A stretch of DNA of 64,000 nucleotides from Bacteroidota bacterium (GCA_018266955.1 JAFDZI010000007.1:47880-111879), one strand, 5' to 3'; numbered from the stretch's first letter, positions 34,636 through 44,449 are shown. Notes: generated from the sequence alone by a model not told the origin. Program-made: numbers and translations.

Positions 34636-35115
34636 TTACTTTTGAAGCGTAACCCAAGGAATATTAAAGGTACAATTAATCGTTACCCCTTCCAATTTTT
34701 TTCCTTGTAAGCCATCCTTCCGAATTGGGAAAGCATATCCTGCTGTACAATCGACTACCCCAAATAGGGAAATTCCCAACTTAGGCGTGATGCTATGGGT
34801 GGAAAATTCACTCCCAATGAGATAATAATAGGAATGCTGTATGTCCACATGTTTTTCGGTATTGATTAAAAAATCGGTTTGTATTTTCGGAATGGCCACA
34901 AAAGATCCATTTCTACTCCCAAGCAGAGCACCACCGCTTACACGAAAGGCATAGTCATCTTGTTTTAAAAATAAAAAACGAAGTCCTAAATCTCCAAAAT
35001 GATGATTCTGATATTGATAGCCTACATAGACCATTGGGTGAGTCGTTAGTTGGGCTTTTGCACCTAAAGCATTCAACATCAACACCAAAGAAAAAATAAA
35101 TATTTTGCCGTTCAT
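34636..35115 (-). CDS. Secreted protein of unknown function, possibly a small outer membrane barrel
   Basis: The 159-residue product starts with a signal peptide (MNGKIFIFSLVLMLNALGAKAQ). The mature part has alternating hydrophobic and aromatic stretches (MVYVGYQYQNHHFGDLGLRF, YAFRVSGGALLG, SYYYLIGSEF), which suggest beta strands of a small barrel. No family is recognised. It is transcribed alone; the intergenic space before the next gene (35116-35384) is AT-rich and contains the peptidase promoter. Confidence 0.7.
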   Translation of the reverse strand: MNGKIFIFSLVLMLNALGAKAQLTTHPMVYVGYQYQNHHFGDLGLRFLFLKQDDYAFRVSGGALLGSRNGSFVAIPKIQTDFLINTEKHVDIQHSYYYLIGSEFSTHSITPKLGISLFGVVDCTAGYAFPIRKDGLQGKKLEGVTINCTFNIPWVTLQK

Positions 35116-35360
35116 AACGATTAATTTCGTGGGTAAAAGTACTAAGTTTATGACTTTAATGGTTAATTATTTATTGTCTTTTTAGTAAAAATTGGGGTCA
35201 AAATATAGATGCAAAAAAAATTACCATGCATCATCACCAGCATCTTTTATCAGAAATCAACCTTAAAAAAAACAAATATTAATCCTAAAATTCGATAAAT
35301 AAAATCAAAAGGAAGAAAAATTTCAATCAAATCAAAAATACAGATGTAGGTGAAATGCTC

Positions 35361-35368
35361 TATCTTTG
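35361..35368 (+). promoter_or_regulatory. -7 box that fixes the S9 peptidase start
   Basis: TATCTTTG fits TAnnTTTG. It lies after the in-frame ATG at 35355, which therefore would not be transcribed; the ATG at 35385 is the start, with a leader of roughly ten bases. A -33 box is not evident. Confidence 0.55.
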
Positions 35369-35384
35369 CGCTTTAAAATTCGTT

Positions 35385-37430
35385 ATGCAAGCACCAAAAG
35401 CTAAAAAAATAGATCATCTTTTAGAAATTCATCAGCACCGTAGGGTAGATTCTTATTATTGGATGAACGAAAGGGAAAACCCCGAAGTACTACAATATTT
35501 AGAAGAGGAAAACAAATACTGTGACTTCATGATGAAGGATACTGAACATCTACAAGAAGAATTGTACGAAGAAATGAAATCTCGATACAAAAAAGATGAT
35601 GAATCTTTGCCTTATTTTTTCAATTCCTATTGGTATATCGTTCGTTATGAAGCCGGAAAAGAATATCCTATTTTTACAAGAAAAAAACAATCCCTAGAAG
35701 CCGATGAAGAAATAATATTGGATGCCAATATTTTAGCTAAAGACAAAGAATTTTACGACTTAGGAGGCATTGCAGTAAGCCCCAACAACGAAATAGCTGC
35801 TTTTTCTGAGGATGTCGTCGGGAGAAGAATTTATTCGATACGATTTAAAAATCTGATCACTGGAGAATTTCTCAAGGATGAAATTGACAATTGTACAGGA
35901 AAAGCCGTTTGGTCTGCAGACAACCAATTTGTATTTTATGTAGTTAAAGACAAAAGCCTAAGAGCGTATCAAATTTACAGACACCAATTGGGGACCCAAA
36001 AAACCGAAGATATCCTTATCTTTCATGAAAAGGACGAAACTTTTGATGTCTCTGTGTACAAATCTAAAAGCCTGGAGTATATTTTCATCGCCAGTTCCAA
36101 CTCTATTTCGGATGAACATCGTTTTATCCCAGCCAATGATGTTTTTGCGGATTTTACCATTGTTGAACCCAGACTGGAAAACTTGGAATACGCCGTAGAA
36201 CACTACCAAGACGAGTTGTACATCATTACCAATGCCAATGGAGCGACCAACTTTAAGCTCGTAAAAACCAACATGAATGATTGTGGATTAAAAAATTGGC
36301 AAGAAGTAATTCCACATCGCAAAGATGTCCTTTTGGAAGGATTTGAAATTTTTAAAAACTATTTGGTATTAGAAGAAAGAAAACAAGGGCTTTTGCAAAT
36401 CAAAATCATCGATTTAAAAAATAATACAGCACACTATCTCCCTTTTTCCGACCCTACTTATACCGCATATATCGCCAGTAATTTAGAATTCGACACTCCT
36501 TTGCTGCGCTATGGTTACTCCTCTATGACTCGTCCACATGCAACAATGGAGTACAACATGGAGTCCCAAAAAACGGTCATTTTAAAACAACAAGAAGTTT
36601 TGGGTGGAAAATTTGACACCAACAACTATATTTCCGAAAGAATTTGGGCAACTTCAAGAGATGGAAAAACACAAATTCCGGTTTCTTTGGTGTATCATAA
36701 AAATACAACTAAATCGCCAGACACCCCTTTTCTACTGTATGGATATGGCTCTTATGGACATACTGTAGATGCTGGATTTTCTAATGTTAGACTTTCATTA
36801 TTGGATCGAGGTTTCATTTATGGTATTGCCCACATTAGAGGAGGCGAATATCTTGGTCGCGATTGGTACGAAGATGGAAAAATGCTTCACAAAAAAAATA
36901 CATTTTTTGATTTTATCGATGTAGCACAATTCCTTATTAACGAAAAATATACTTCACCTCAGCACCTATACGCCATGGGCGGTTCTGCTGGTGGATTGCT
37001 CGTAGGAGCCGTCAGCAATATGGCTCCTGAATTGTTTAACGGCATTATTGCACAAGTCCCATTTGTAGATGTAGTGACCACCATGTTGGATGAAGAAATC
37101 CCACTAACCACTGGAGAGTTTGATGAATGGGGCAATCCAAAAAAGAAAAAATACTACAACTATATGCTTTCCTATTCCCCGTACGACAATGTTACGGCGA
37201 AAGCATACCCCAACCTACTGATAACCACGGGGTTTCATGATAGTCAGGTGCAATATTGGGAGCCTGCTAAATGGACCGCAAAACTAAGAGAATTAAAAAC
37301 AAATAACAATCTTTTGCTCTTTAAAACCGATATGTCTTCGGGACATGGAGGGGCAAGTGGCAGGTTTGAAAGCCTAAAAGAAGACGCCTTAGAATATGCG
37401 TTTTTACTTAAATTAGAAAACAAAAATTAA
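35385..37430 (+). CDS. S9 family peptidase (oligopeptidase B-like)
   Basis: This 681-residue enzyme belongs to the prolyl oligopeptidase family: an N-terminal beta-propeller (to about residue 400) and a C-terminal alpha/beta hydrolase domain. The nucleophile lies in AMGGSAGGLLVG, the acid in GFHDSQVQYWEPAKW and the histidine in SSGHGGASGR. The block RGGEYLGRDWYEDGK is typical of oligopeptidase B (PtrB), which cuts short peptides after Lys or Arg. No signal peptide is present, so it is cytoplasmic. The start at 35385 is chosen over 35355 because of the promoter position. A small unknown gene follows after six bases. Confidence 0.92.
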   Translation: MQAPKAKKIDHLLEIHQHRRVDSYYWMNERENPEVLQYLEEENKYCDFMMKDTEHLQEELYEEMKSRYKKDDESLPYFFNSYWYIVRYEAGKEYPIFTRKKQSLEADEEIILDANILAKDKEFYDLGGIAVSPNNEIAAFSEDVVGRRIYSIRFKNLITGEFLKDEIDNCTGKAVWSADNQFVFYVVKDKSLRAYQIYRHQLGTQKTEDILIFHEKDETFDVSVYKSKSLEYIFIASSNSISDEHRFIPANDVFADFTIVEPRLENLEYAVEHYQDELYIITNANGATNFKLVKTNMNDCGLKNWQEVIPHRKDVLLEGFEIFKNYLVLEERKQGLLQIKIIDLKNNTAHYLPFSDPTYTAYIASNLEFDTPLLRYGYSSMTRPHATMEYNMESQKTVILKQQEVLGGKFDTNNYISERIWATSRDGKTQIPVSLVYHKNTTKSPDTPFLLYGYGSYGHTVDAGFSNVRLSLLDRGFIYGIAHIRGGEYLGRDWYEDGKMLHKKNTFFDFIDVAQFLINEKYTSPQHLYAMGGSAGGLLVGAVSNMAPELFNGIIAQVPFVDVVTTMLDEEIPLTTGEFDEWGNPKKKKYYNYMLSYSPYDNVTAKAYPNLLITTGFHDSQVQYWEPAKWTAKLRELKTNNNLLLFKTDMSSGHGGASGRFESLKEDALEYAFLLKLENKN

Positions 37431-37436
37431 GAAAAA

Positions 37437-37823
37437 ATGAACGAAGCATTATTATGGAATAAAGTTGAACTTTTTTTTGTTGAAAATTTTGACACAGAAA
37501 AACATCCATCCATAGACACCTTATTGTACCTTATTGGGATTCAAGAATTGGGTACAGGAAAACAAAATTACAGTAAAGATGACAAGATAAACCTTTTACA
37601 TATTGCCGTTTGTCGCCTTTTAGAACCTTTTGGTTATTATAAATTCACTCATTATGACGAAGATGGATATCCTCATTTTATAGAACTCCACGCTCTTCCA
37701 GAACTAAAAGCCAATGAACAGCAACTATTAATGAAAAAAGCCATCATTCAGTATTTTATTGATGAAAAACTCTTTGACCAAGAAACACTGGAAGCTATAG
37801 ATAAACAAATGGATATAATATAA
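37437..37823 (+). CDS. Conserved protein of unknown function
   Basis: This 128-residue soluble protein (MNEALLWNKVELFFVENFDT) has an acidic pI, a motif KFTHYDEDGYPHFIELHALPEL and a helical C-terminus. I do not recognise a named family, but it has the composition of a conserved Bacteroidota protein. It starts six bases after the peptidase stop, so it is part of that operon. The space behind it (37824-38116) holds a terminator and otherwise AT-rich DNA. Confidence 0.78.
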   Translation: MNEALLWNKVELFFVENFDTEKHPSIDTLLYLIGIQELGTGKQNYSKDDKINLLHIAVCRLLEPFGYYKFTHYDEDGYPHFIELHALPELKANEQQLLMKKAIIQYFIDEKLFDQETLEAIDKQMDII

Positions 37824-37896
37824 TTATTTTCAGTAGGCATAAAGGATTTACCTTAAAACATCCACTTAAAATCCATCATCAACCCTATTACTCAAA

Positions 37897-37927
37897 ACAA
37901 AATTCTTACCGGGAATTTTGTTTTTTT
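37897..37927 (+). terminator. Terminator after the S9 peptidase operon
   Basis: ACAAAATTC (37897-37905) pairs with GAATTTTGT (37913-37921), followed by a T-run. Confidence 0.8.
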
Positions 37928-38116
37928 GTATTGATTCTATTATAGTTTCCATAAATAGCATTATTTTATTAAGATACTTTCGTCGGATTAAAATTGCGTT
38001 TTATTTCTTAAATTTTTCAGTTTTAAGAAAATGAATGTAATATTTTGGCTTAAAATTTGTTTTATAAATGTTAAAAGTAGTAATTTTAACAAACTTTTAT
38101 CAAATTCTTTCGTTTT

Positions 38117-39664
38117 ATGAATAACAAGTTCATACCGGTAATTTCTGTGTTTATGACGATTTCGCTTATCGTTTTTGTTACCCTTCAGGTCTATTGGCTT
38201 AAGGGGTATTACCGAGCATTGGAGGAACAATTCTCTAATCGAGTGAATACGGCAATGGAAAGCGCAACACAAAAAATTTCAGAAATTGAGGTTGAAAAAT
38301 ACATGAACCAAGATTTTAAAAATTTTGCCAATACCATAAAAAAAGGAGCCAACCATCCTACCCAAACCTATATTCAACAAAACGCTGATTCTGCCAACCG
38401 AAAAACCATCACTTTCCAAAGCAAAATTATTGAAAACCAAAACATTCCCATCTCCACAGAAGGCGACAGTATAAAAACGACTAAAGTCTATTCGGATGAA
38501 GGAATTTTGAAATTCAAAAAAAATAATAATTTGGAGTTATTGACTTCACAAATGAGTCAAGACATTAAGGACAACACCTATTCCTTAAAAGAATTTGTGA
38601 AGCTAGACGCCAGCAATTTGCCCATAGAGAAAAGAGTAAACAAAAAAACGCTGGACTCGGTATTGGCTTATGAATTAAAACTGAACGGGATAGACACCAA
38701 ATTCGGCTTTGGCGTATTTGACAAAAACCAAAAACTCACCTCGCTAACCGACGAAATTTACCCCAACGAGAAGGACAAAACCAATTATTCCTATCCCTTA
38801 TTTACAGACACTAAAGACAGAACTTTATTTACACTGAATTTGGTTTTTCCAAAAAAAGATTACTCATTAGCAAAAAATAATTTACCCCAATTATTAGGCA
38901 CCTTCCTGTCTTTGCTCACCATTTTGGGCATCTACATCATTTCTATTAATTACATGATGAGACAGAAAAAAATAGCCGATATAAAAACAGACTTCATCAA
39001 CAATATGTCGCATGAATTCAAAACTCCGTTGGCCACCATTTCCGTCGCAACAGACTCTTTGTCCAACGACAAAATAGCAACCAACCCAGAAAAAGTAAAG
39101 TACTACTCCAGCCTGATAAAGCAAGAAAACCTCAGAATGAAAAAACAGGTGGAAAATGTTTTAAACATGAGTAAATTGGAAAGAAACGAAGTCCAACTTC
39201 ATTTAAAAGAAACCAATGTGCGAGAACTCATCAAAAGTATTTCCGAATCCATTGGAATAATTGTTGCACAAAGAAATGGAACGCTCACACAAGATTTCGA
39301 AACCCAGAAATATACCTTTAGGGTAGATGAGTTTCATCTTTCTAATGTTTTGGTCAATATATTGGATAATGCCAATAAATATTCACCAGAAAACCCGGAA
39401 ATTAAAATAAAAACCCGCAACGAAGGGAATTACTATGTCATAGAAATTTCGGATAAAGGCATTGGAATGGAAACCCATAACAAACTGAAGATTTTTGAAA
39501 AATTCTTTAGAGAAGAAACAGGAAACATACACAATGTGAAAGGCCAAGGTCTCGGACTTTCTTATGTGAAAAAAATAATTGAATTACACAAAGGACTCAT
39601 CCAAGTTGATTCTTTAAAAGGTAAAGGATCGACCTTTACACTGAAAATCCCAATGAATTTATAA
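38117..39664 (+). CDS. Sensor histidine kinase (RprX-like)
   Basis: This 515-residue membrane kinase has one transmembrane helix near residues 7-27 (VISVFMTISLIVFVTLQVYW), an extracytoplasmic sensor region of about 220 residues, a second helix near residue 260 (LLGTFLSLLTILGIYIISI) and a cytoplasmic kinase core. The phosphoacceptor is H299 in MSHEFKTPLATIS. The ATPase has the N box (NVLVNILDNANKYS), G1 (ISDKGIGM), F box (FEKFFR) and G2 (GQGLGLSYVKKI). It is followed by its response regulator after 18 bases. The signal is unknown; the layout resembles RprX/RprY of Bacteroides. Confidence 0.93.
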   Translation: MNNKFIPVISVFMTISLIVFVTLQVYWLKGYYRALEEQFSNRVNTAMESATQKISEIEVEKYMNQDFKNFANTIKKGANHPTQTYIQQNADSANRKTITFQSKIIENQNIPISTEGDSIKTTKVYSDEGILKFKKNNNLELLTSQMSQDIKDNTYSLKEFVKLDASNLPIEKRVNKKTLDSVLAYELKLNGIDTKFGFGVFDKNQKLTSLTDEIYPNEKDKTNYSYPLFTDTKDRTLFTLNLVFPKKDYSLAKNNLPQLLGTFLSLLTILGIYIISINYMMRQKKIADIKTDFINNMSHEFKTPLATISVATDSLSNDKIATNPEKVKYYSSLIKQENLRMKKQVENVLNMSKLERNEVQLHLKETNVRELIKSISESIGIIVAQRNGTLTQDFETQKYTFRVDEFHLSNVLVNILDNANKYSPENPEIKIKTRNEGNYYVIEISDKGIGMETHNKLKIFEKFFREETGNIHNVKGQGLGLSYVKKIIELHKGLIQVDSLKGKGSTFTLKIPMNL

Positions 39665-39682
39665 CACAAAATAATTAATACG

Positions 39683-40369
39683 ATGAATGCCAGAATATTA
39701 TTAGTAGAAGACGACCAAAGTTTTGGTGCTGTACTTAAAGACTATTTAACCATCAATAATTTCGATGTAACCCTTGCAACCGACGGCGAATTAGGCTTAA
39801 AGGCATTTACTGACGGTGAATTTGATATTTGTATTTTTGATGTAATGATGCCCAAAAAAGATGGTTTCTCTCTTGCCGAAGATGTTAAAAAACTGAATAA
39901 AGCCACACCTATTATTTTCTTAACGGCCAAAAATTTAAGAGAAGACATCCTTCGTGGTTATCAAATTGGTGCGGATGACTACATCACAAAACCTTTTGAC
40001 ACCGAATTGCTTTTGTACAAAATAAAAGCCATATTACAAAGAAGTGCTTCTACTGAAATAGAAGAACAAGACCAATTCAAAATTAGCAATATGCTGTTCG
40101 ATTCCGTTCTAAGACAGCTTAGAGTGGGCGAAAACGAGTACAAACTATCGCCTAAAGAAAACGAATTGCTAAAATTATTATGCTTGCATAGAAACGATTT
40201 TATGCCTCGAGATTTGGCTTTAAGAAAAATCTGGAAAAAAGAAAATTACTTTACAGCCAGAAGTATGGATGTGTACATTGCCAAACTTAGAAAATATTTA
40301 AAAGATGATGAAAACCTAGAAATCATCAATGTGCATGGCGAAGGGTTTAGACTTTTGGTTAAAAGTTAA
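39683..40369 (+). CDS. Response regulator, OmpR/PhoB type (RprY-like)
   Basis: This 228-residue protein has a receiver domain with the acidic pair (LLVEDDQSF), the phosphoacceptor aspartate in CIFDVMMPKKDG (near residue 53), the conserved threonine in IIFLTAKN and the lysine in DDYITKPFD. A C-terminal winged helix follows (YKLSPKENELLKLLCLHRN, ARSMDVYIAKLRKYLKDD). It is the partner of the upstream kinase and regulates unknown targets. It ends at a strong terminator (40414-40440). Confidence 0.95.
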   Translation: MNARILLVEDDQSFGAVLKDYLTINNFDVTLATDGELGLKAFTDGEFDICIFDVMMPKKDGFSLAEDVKKLNKATPIIFLTAKNLREDILRGYQIGADDYITKPFDTELLLYKIKAILQRSASTEIEEQDQFKISNMLFDSVLRQLRVGENEYKLSPKENELLKLLCLHRNDFMPRDLALRKIWKKENYFTARSMDVYIAKLRKYLKDDENLEIINVHGEGFRLLVKS

Positions 40370-40413
40370 AAAACTTCATAATCATCAAAAGTAAAAACCA
40401 ATCTATGTTTTTG

Positions 40414-40440
40414 AGACTGATAATTTTCAGTCTTTTTTTT
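40414..40440 (+). terminator. Terminator after the two-component system
   Basis: AGACTGA (40414-40420) pairs with TCAGTCT (40427-40433), followed by a T-run. Confidence 0.85.
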
Positions 40441-40470
40441 GTATATTCATTTGAAAATTAAATATCTTTG
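40438..40470 (+). promoter_or_regulatory. Promoter of the Cys/His-rich gene
   Basis: TTTG (40438-40441), 21 bases, TATCTTTG (40463-40470), then the ATG at 40479. The -33 box overlaps the end of the preceding terminator. Confidence 0.55.
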
Positions 40471-40478
40471 CACGAAAT

Positions 40479-40853
40479 ATGGCAAAACTAGTACAAATAT
40501 GGCTACTCGTTTTATGTTTAGGACTTTTTATTATTCCTAAACAATATTTTATTGCGCAAAATTCCACCGAATCTTGCTGTGCCATTTCGCTTACACAAAA
40601 AGAAGACCACTGTAAGCAAGAACACAAAAAGGACAATTGCCATAAAGAGGGCAAAAACAAAAACCACTGTACAGGCAATTGCAACAACTGCGACATTTGC
40701 CACTTTTCTTTGGCTGTTTTCCGCATGCCAATAATTCACGAAATTGATTTATTTATCACTGACGAAAATTCTAAAGAAGAAACTTCTTTATACATTACAC
40801 CAGAAATTTCTGATATTTTTTCTAAAATTTGGCAACCGCCAAAGATCGCTTAA
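40479..40853 (+). CDS. Secreted Cys/His-rich protein, probably metal-binding
   Basis: This 124-residue protein has an N-terminal hydrophobic segment (VQIWLLVLCLGLFIIP) that could be a signal peptide or anchor. A cysteine- and histidine-rich stretch follows: C33-C34, C45, C54, C64, C68, C71 and C74, with H44, H49, H55, H63 and H75, and many lysines. The short C-terminus ends in IWQPPKIA. The family is not recognised with confidence; it resembles the small Cys-rich proteins that precede metal-related TonB receptors in Bacteroidota. The next gene, an HMA-containing receptor, supports a role in metal binding or sensing outside the cytoplasm. Confidence 0.75.
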   Translation: MAKLVQIWLLVLCLGLFIIPKQYFIAQNSTESCCAISLTQKEDHCKQEHKKDNCHKEGKNKNHCTGNCNNCDICHFSLAVFRMPIIHEIDLFITDENSKEETSLYITPEISDIFSKIWQPPKIA

Positions 40854-41024
40854 TCATTGTATAGCCCAATTTCCGTCTATTTTTATTCAAAAAAAATGAA
40901 TGTAAATTCATAGGTTGAATCTGCCATTCTAATAACGGAAATCCATCAATTTTATCAATAAATTTTAATTAGTCTATTCCATAATATATAGACTTAGCAA
41001 TGAATGAATTAACGATCAAAAAAA

Positions 41025-43451
41025 ATGAAAACATTATATAAAACACTCAGTATTTTCATCTTTCTATGCAGTTCTTTAGCACTCGCACAAAGCACCCAAT
41101 GGAGTGCATGGGTTAACGGAGACTGTGGCATGTGTAAAGAAAGAATAGAAAAAACAGCCAAGAAAAACGGCGCAACCAAAGCAGAATGGAACGACGAATC
41201 CAAGTTACTGCAATTAGAATTTGATGCTGAAAAAACATCACTGGATAAAATATTATTAGAAATAGCTGCTGTAGGCCATGATAACGAGAAATACAAAGCC
41301 AAAGACGATGTATATGAAAAACTCTCTGGTTGCTGCCACTATGAGCGTGTAAACCCTCCAGTAAAAACTTCCGGCACAGATAGCTCTACAGAAAAAAAAG
41401 ATGAAAAACCAGCTGTTGCACCACAAGAAAACACGGTGGAGAAACACGAAGAAAAGAATGAGGAAATAGACGAACATGCCGGACATAACCACGCAAAAGT
41501 AAAAGACCACGCTATAGAAAAAGTGGTTATTACCCATACAAATGCAGCTACAGCCATTAGTAAAAAATCCGCTGATTTAACTTTTAAAATTGAACCTAAA
41601 GAATTATTAAAAGCAGCTTGTTGTAATCTTTCTGAAAGCTTTGAAACCAATGCCACTGTAGATGTTTCCTTTTCCAATGCCGTTACTGGTGCCAAGCAAT
41701 TAAAAATGCTAGGACTCGACCAAAAATACACCGCGCTCACCAAAGAATTGTTGCCTGAAATTAGAGGTTTAGCATCTGCCTATGGACTCAATTTCATTCC
41801 GGGAAGATGGATTGGAGGCATACAACTTACCAAAGGAGGAAGTACCGTTACCAACGGATTCGAAAGCATTACAGGGCAAATCAACACCGAATTACTTAAA
41901 TTTAACAAAACGCCGGAAACCAACTTAAATGTTTTTGCTGATTTCCAGGGAAGAACCGAATTAAATTTAACGCAAACCTCCCAAATTAACGATCATTGGG
42001 ACCAAAGTATTTTATTACACGGCAATGGAACTTTTGGTAATGTGGACGACAACCACGACGGCTTCCTAGACAGACCAAAAGGCAACCAATTAAATGCTGC
42101 TTACTTGTTAAATTACAACGACTTAGGACATTCTGGGTTGGGATCTCATTTTGGCATCACCTTTTTAAAAGACAATAGAAAAGCTGGGCAAACCAATTAT
42201 GACTGGCAATTGGCACAAAACCAACAAACCGCTTACGGAGTAGGGATAGATACTTCAAGATTTCAAGTGTGGAACAAAACAGGATTTGTTTTTCCGGGCA
42301 AACCATACCAAAGCATCGGTTGGATGAACCAATTTACCTATCACCAACAAGACAGCTTTTATGGCTTTAGAAATTATAATGGAAATCAAAAGACATATTA
42401 CTCTAATTTGATTTTTGAAAGCATCATTGGCAATACCAACCACAAATACAAATTGGGAGCAAGCTTTTTATATGATTTATTCGACGAAAAATACATCAAC
42501 ACCCTTTTCAAAAGAACAGAAACCGTACCTGGTGTATTTGCTGAATATACATTAACCGGCGACAAATATACTTTGGTTGCAGGACTTAGAACAGATTTCC
42601 ACAATCTTGCTGGTACTCAATTGACTCCAAGATTGAATTTTAAATATGACATTAGCCCTAAAACCATTTTGAGATTATCTGCCGGCAAGGGCTTTAGAAC
42701 CGCTAATGTTTTTGCTGAAAACCAACATTATTTTGCTTCCAACAGAACCGTAGAAATTACGCCAAACGGTGGTAATATCTATGGACTAAAACCAGAAATT
42801 GCTTGGAACTATGGGGCAAGTGTACAACAAGAATTTAAACTTTTTAACAGAAAAGCAACAATTATTGCTGACTTCTTTAGAACTGATTTCCAAAATCAGG
42901 TATTGGTTGATTTGGATCAGCCTCAAAAAATTCAATTTTATAACTTGAATGGTAAATCATTTGCCAATTCTTTCCAAACACAATTGGACTTTAGTCCAGT
43001 TAAAAACTTGGATTTCAGATTGGCCTATAAATATTATGATGTACAGGCCGACTATACTTCTGGAAGAAAAGAAGTTCCTTTCATGGCCAAAAACAGAGGT
43101 TTCTTTAATGTAGCTTATGCAACCAATAAAAAAGCCAATGATTCTTTCTGGTCTTTTGACACCACGGTACAATATGTAGGCAAACAAAGACTTCCAGATA
43201 CCAGCGCCAATCCTGTCGCTTTTCAATTAGCACCTTATTCCAAAGAATACATTACCATCAATGCGCAAATAGCCTATCAAATCAATAAAAATTTAAGAGC
43301 TTATTTTGGAGGTGAGAATCTAACGGGATACGAACAAAAAAATCCAATAATGGATGTTAAAAACCCTTTTGGAAATTACTTTGACAGCAGTATGATTTAC
43401 GCACCTATTATGCCTGCTAATTTTTATGTTGGCTTTGATGTAAAATTCTAA
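41025..43451 (+). CDS. TonB-dependent receptor with its own N-terminal HMA domain
   Basis: The 808-residue product has a signal peptide (TLYKTLSIFIFLCSSLALAQ), an HMA-like metal-binding domain (about residues 24-100) with CxxC at C34 and C37 (NGDCGMCKERIEK), and a C103-C104-H105 triplet. A charged His/Glu-rich linker comes next (139-165, EIDEHAGHNHAK). A TonB plug starts near 195 (AACCNLSESFETNATVD, LPEIRGLASAYG, GGIQLTKGGSTVTNGFESI), then the beta-barrel to the C-terminal FYVGFDVKF. It probably takes up a soft metal such as copper, but no metal is proven. Most TonB receptors have a carboxypeptidase-like domain where this one has HMA. Confidence 0.9.
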   Translation: MKTLYKTLSIFIFLCSSLALAQSTQWSAWVNGDCGMCKERIEKTAKKNGATKAEWNDESKLLQLEFDAEKTSLDKILLEIAAVGHDNEKYKAKDDVYEKLSGCCHYERVNPPVKTSGTDSSTEKKDEKPAVAPQENTVEKHEEKNEEIDEHAGHNHAKVKDHAIEKVVITHTNAATAISKKSADLTFKIEPKELLKAACCNLSESFETNATVDVSFSNAVTGAKQLKMLGLDQKYTALTKELLPEIRGLASAYGLNFIPGRWIGGIQLTKGGSTVTNGFESITGQINTELLKFNKTPETNLNVFADFQGRTELNLTQTSQINDHWDQSILLHGNGTFGNVDDNHDGFLDRPKGNQLNAAYLLNYNDLGHSGLGSHFGITFLKDNRKAGQTNYDWQLAQNQQTAYGVGIDTSRFQVWNKTGFVFPGKPYQSIGWMNQFTYHQQDSFYGFRNYNGNQKTYYSNLIFESIIGNTNHKYKLGASFLYDLFDEKYINTLFKRTETVPGVFAEYTLTGDKYTLVAGLRTDFHNLAGTQLTPRLNFKYDISPKTILRLSAGKGFRTANVFAENQHYFASNRTVEITPNGGNIYGLKPEIAWNYGASVQQEFKLFNRKATIIADFFRTDFQNQVLVDLDQPQKIQFYNLNGKSFANSFQTQLDFSPVKNLDFRLAYKYYDVQADYTSGRKEVPFMAKNRGFFNVAYATNKKANDSFWSFDTTVQYVGKQRLPDTSANPVAFQLAPYSKEYITINAQIAYQINKNLRAYFGGENLTGYEQKNPIMDVKNPFGNYFDSSMIYAPIMPANFYVGFDVKF

Positions 43452-43493
43452 TAGTTTGATAGAAATTTAGTACACTTTTATTTTACTATTTCA

Positions 43494-43522
43494 GAAAACC
43501 GCCCTTTTGGAGCGGTTTTCTT
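43494..43522 (+). terminator. Terminator after the HMA-TonB receptor gene
   Basis: GAAAACCGC (43494-43502) pairs with GCGGTTTTC (43512-43520). The stretch from 43523 to 43759 holds a -7 box TATCTTTG at 43701-43708 for the next gene and nothing else I can support. Confidence 0.75.
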
Positions 43523-43759
43523 GGTGATAAAATAGCCTTTGATTTAAATGTTAAAATATCTTAATACTTAATTCATATCATTTCCCTATTTAATGGGGTT
43601 GGCAGACATTAAAAAATATAATATCGTTCAAAAAATGTTAAAATCTGTTAAAATATACTGGCGACTAATATAAATCATAAGTCTTCTAAAGGCATATCTC
43701 TATCTTTGTTTCGCTTTTGAAAACAAACAATTTATTAATTAACAGATAATCAAATATAT

Positions 43760-44449
43760 ATGAAGAAAGGAATTTTTATTTACCTCGCTATTATTGTATC
43801 TGCATTATCCATGCAATCTTGTGTCACCGATTATGTGGTTGCCAAACCATCTTTTTACAACAAAGAATACAAATCTGAAGCCAATATTAACAATGATGAT
43901 AAACAATTAGAGAGGAATAAAAAAGAACTGATCAACAGCTTTACCTCCATCAATCATCAAAATGAATTAGCCAAAAATAAAAGTAATTCCAACAGAAGTG
44001 CAATAGAAAGAGCCATTCGTCATTCAAAATTTATTGATGGACTTCTTACAGAAGCCGAAAGTTACTTAGGCACTCCTTATCGATTAGGTGGAAACTCAAG
44101 AAGCGGTATTGATTGTTCTGCATTCGTTCTTTCTGTTTTTGGAGCCGTTGCCGGTCTTAATTTACCAAGAGTAGCAGCATCACAAGCACACGAAGGATAC
44201 AGCATCAACAAAGACGAACTACAAAAAGGTGATTTATTATTTTTCTCCAGAGGAAGTAGAGTTTCTCATGTGGGAATTGTATATGATGTCACTTCGGATG
44301 GTGATGTAAAATTCATCCATGCCTCTACCTCCAAAGGGGTAATGGTTTCCAGCTTAAATACAGATTCTTACTGGGGAAACAGATTTCGATTTGCCAAAAG
44401 AATCTTGGATGAAGATTTCTCTAGCCAAGACAATCAAGCCAACAATTAA
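43760..44449 (+). CDS. NlpC/P60 (C40) peptidase lipoprotein
   Basis: This 229-residue lipoprotein has a signal peptide with lipobox LSMQSC (cysteine near residue 21). The C-terminal NlpC/P60 domain, which cuts peptidoglycan stem peptides, has the catalytic cysteine in GIDCSAFVLSVFG, the histidine in SRVSHVGIVYD and the third polar residue in FIHASTSKG. Between lipobox and domain lies a polar linker (about residues 25-95). It is transcribed alone, from a promoter with -7 box at 43701-43708, and ends at a terminator shared with rnpA. Confidence 0.92.
   Translation: MKKGIFIYLAIIVSALSMQSCVTDYVVAKPSFYNKEYKSEANINNDDKQLERNKKELINSFTSINHQNELAKNKSNSNRSAIERAIRHSKFIDGLLTEAESYLGTPYRLGGNSRSGIDCSAFVLSVFGAVAGLNLPRVAASQAHEGYSINKDELQKGDLLFFSRGSRVSHVGIVYDVTSDGDVKFIHASTSKGVMVSSLNTDSYWGNRFRFAKRILDEDFSSQDNQANN

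Noticed and set aside
41256..41743. Minus-strand frames opposite the HMA-TonB receptor
   Set aside because: Antisense shadows with phenylalanine- and serine-rich nonsense composition.
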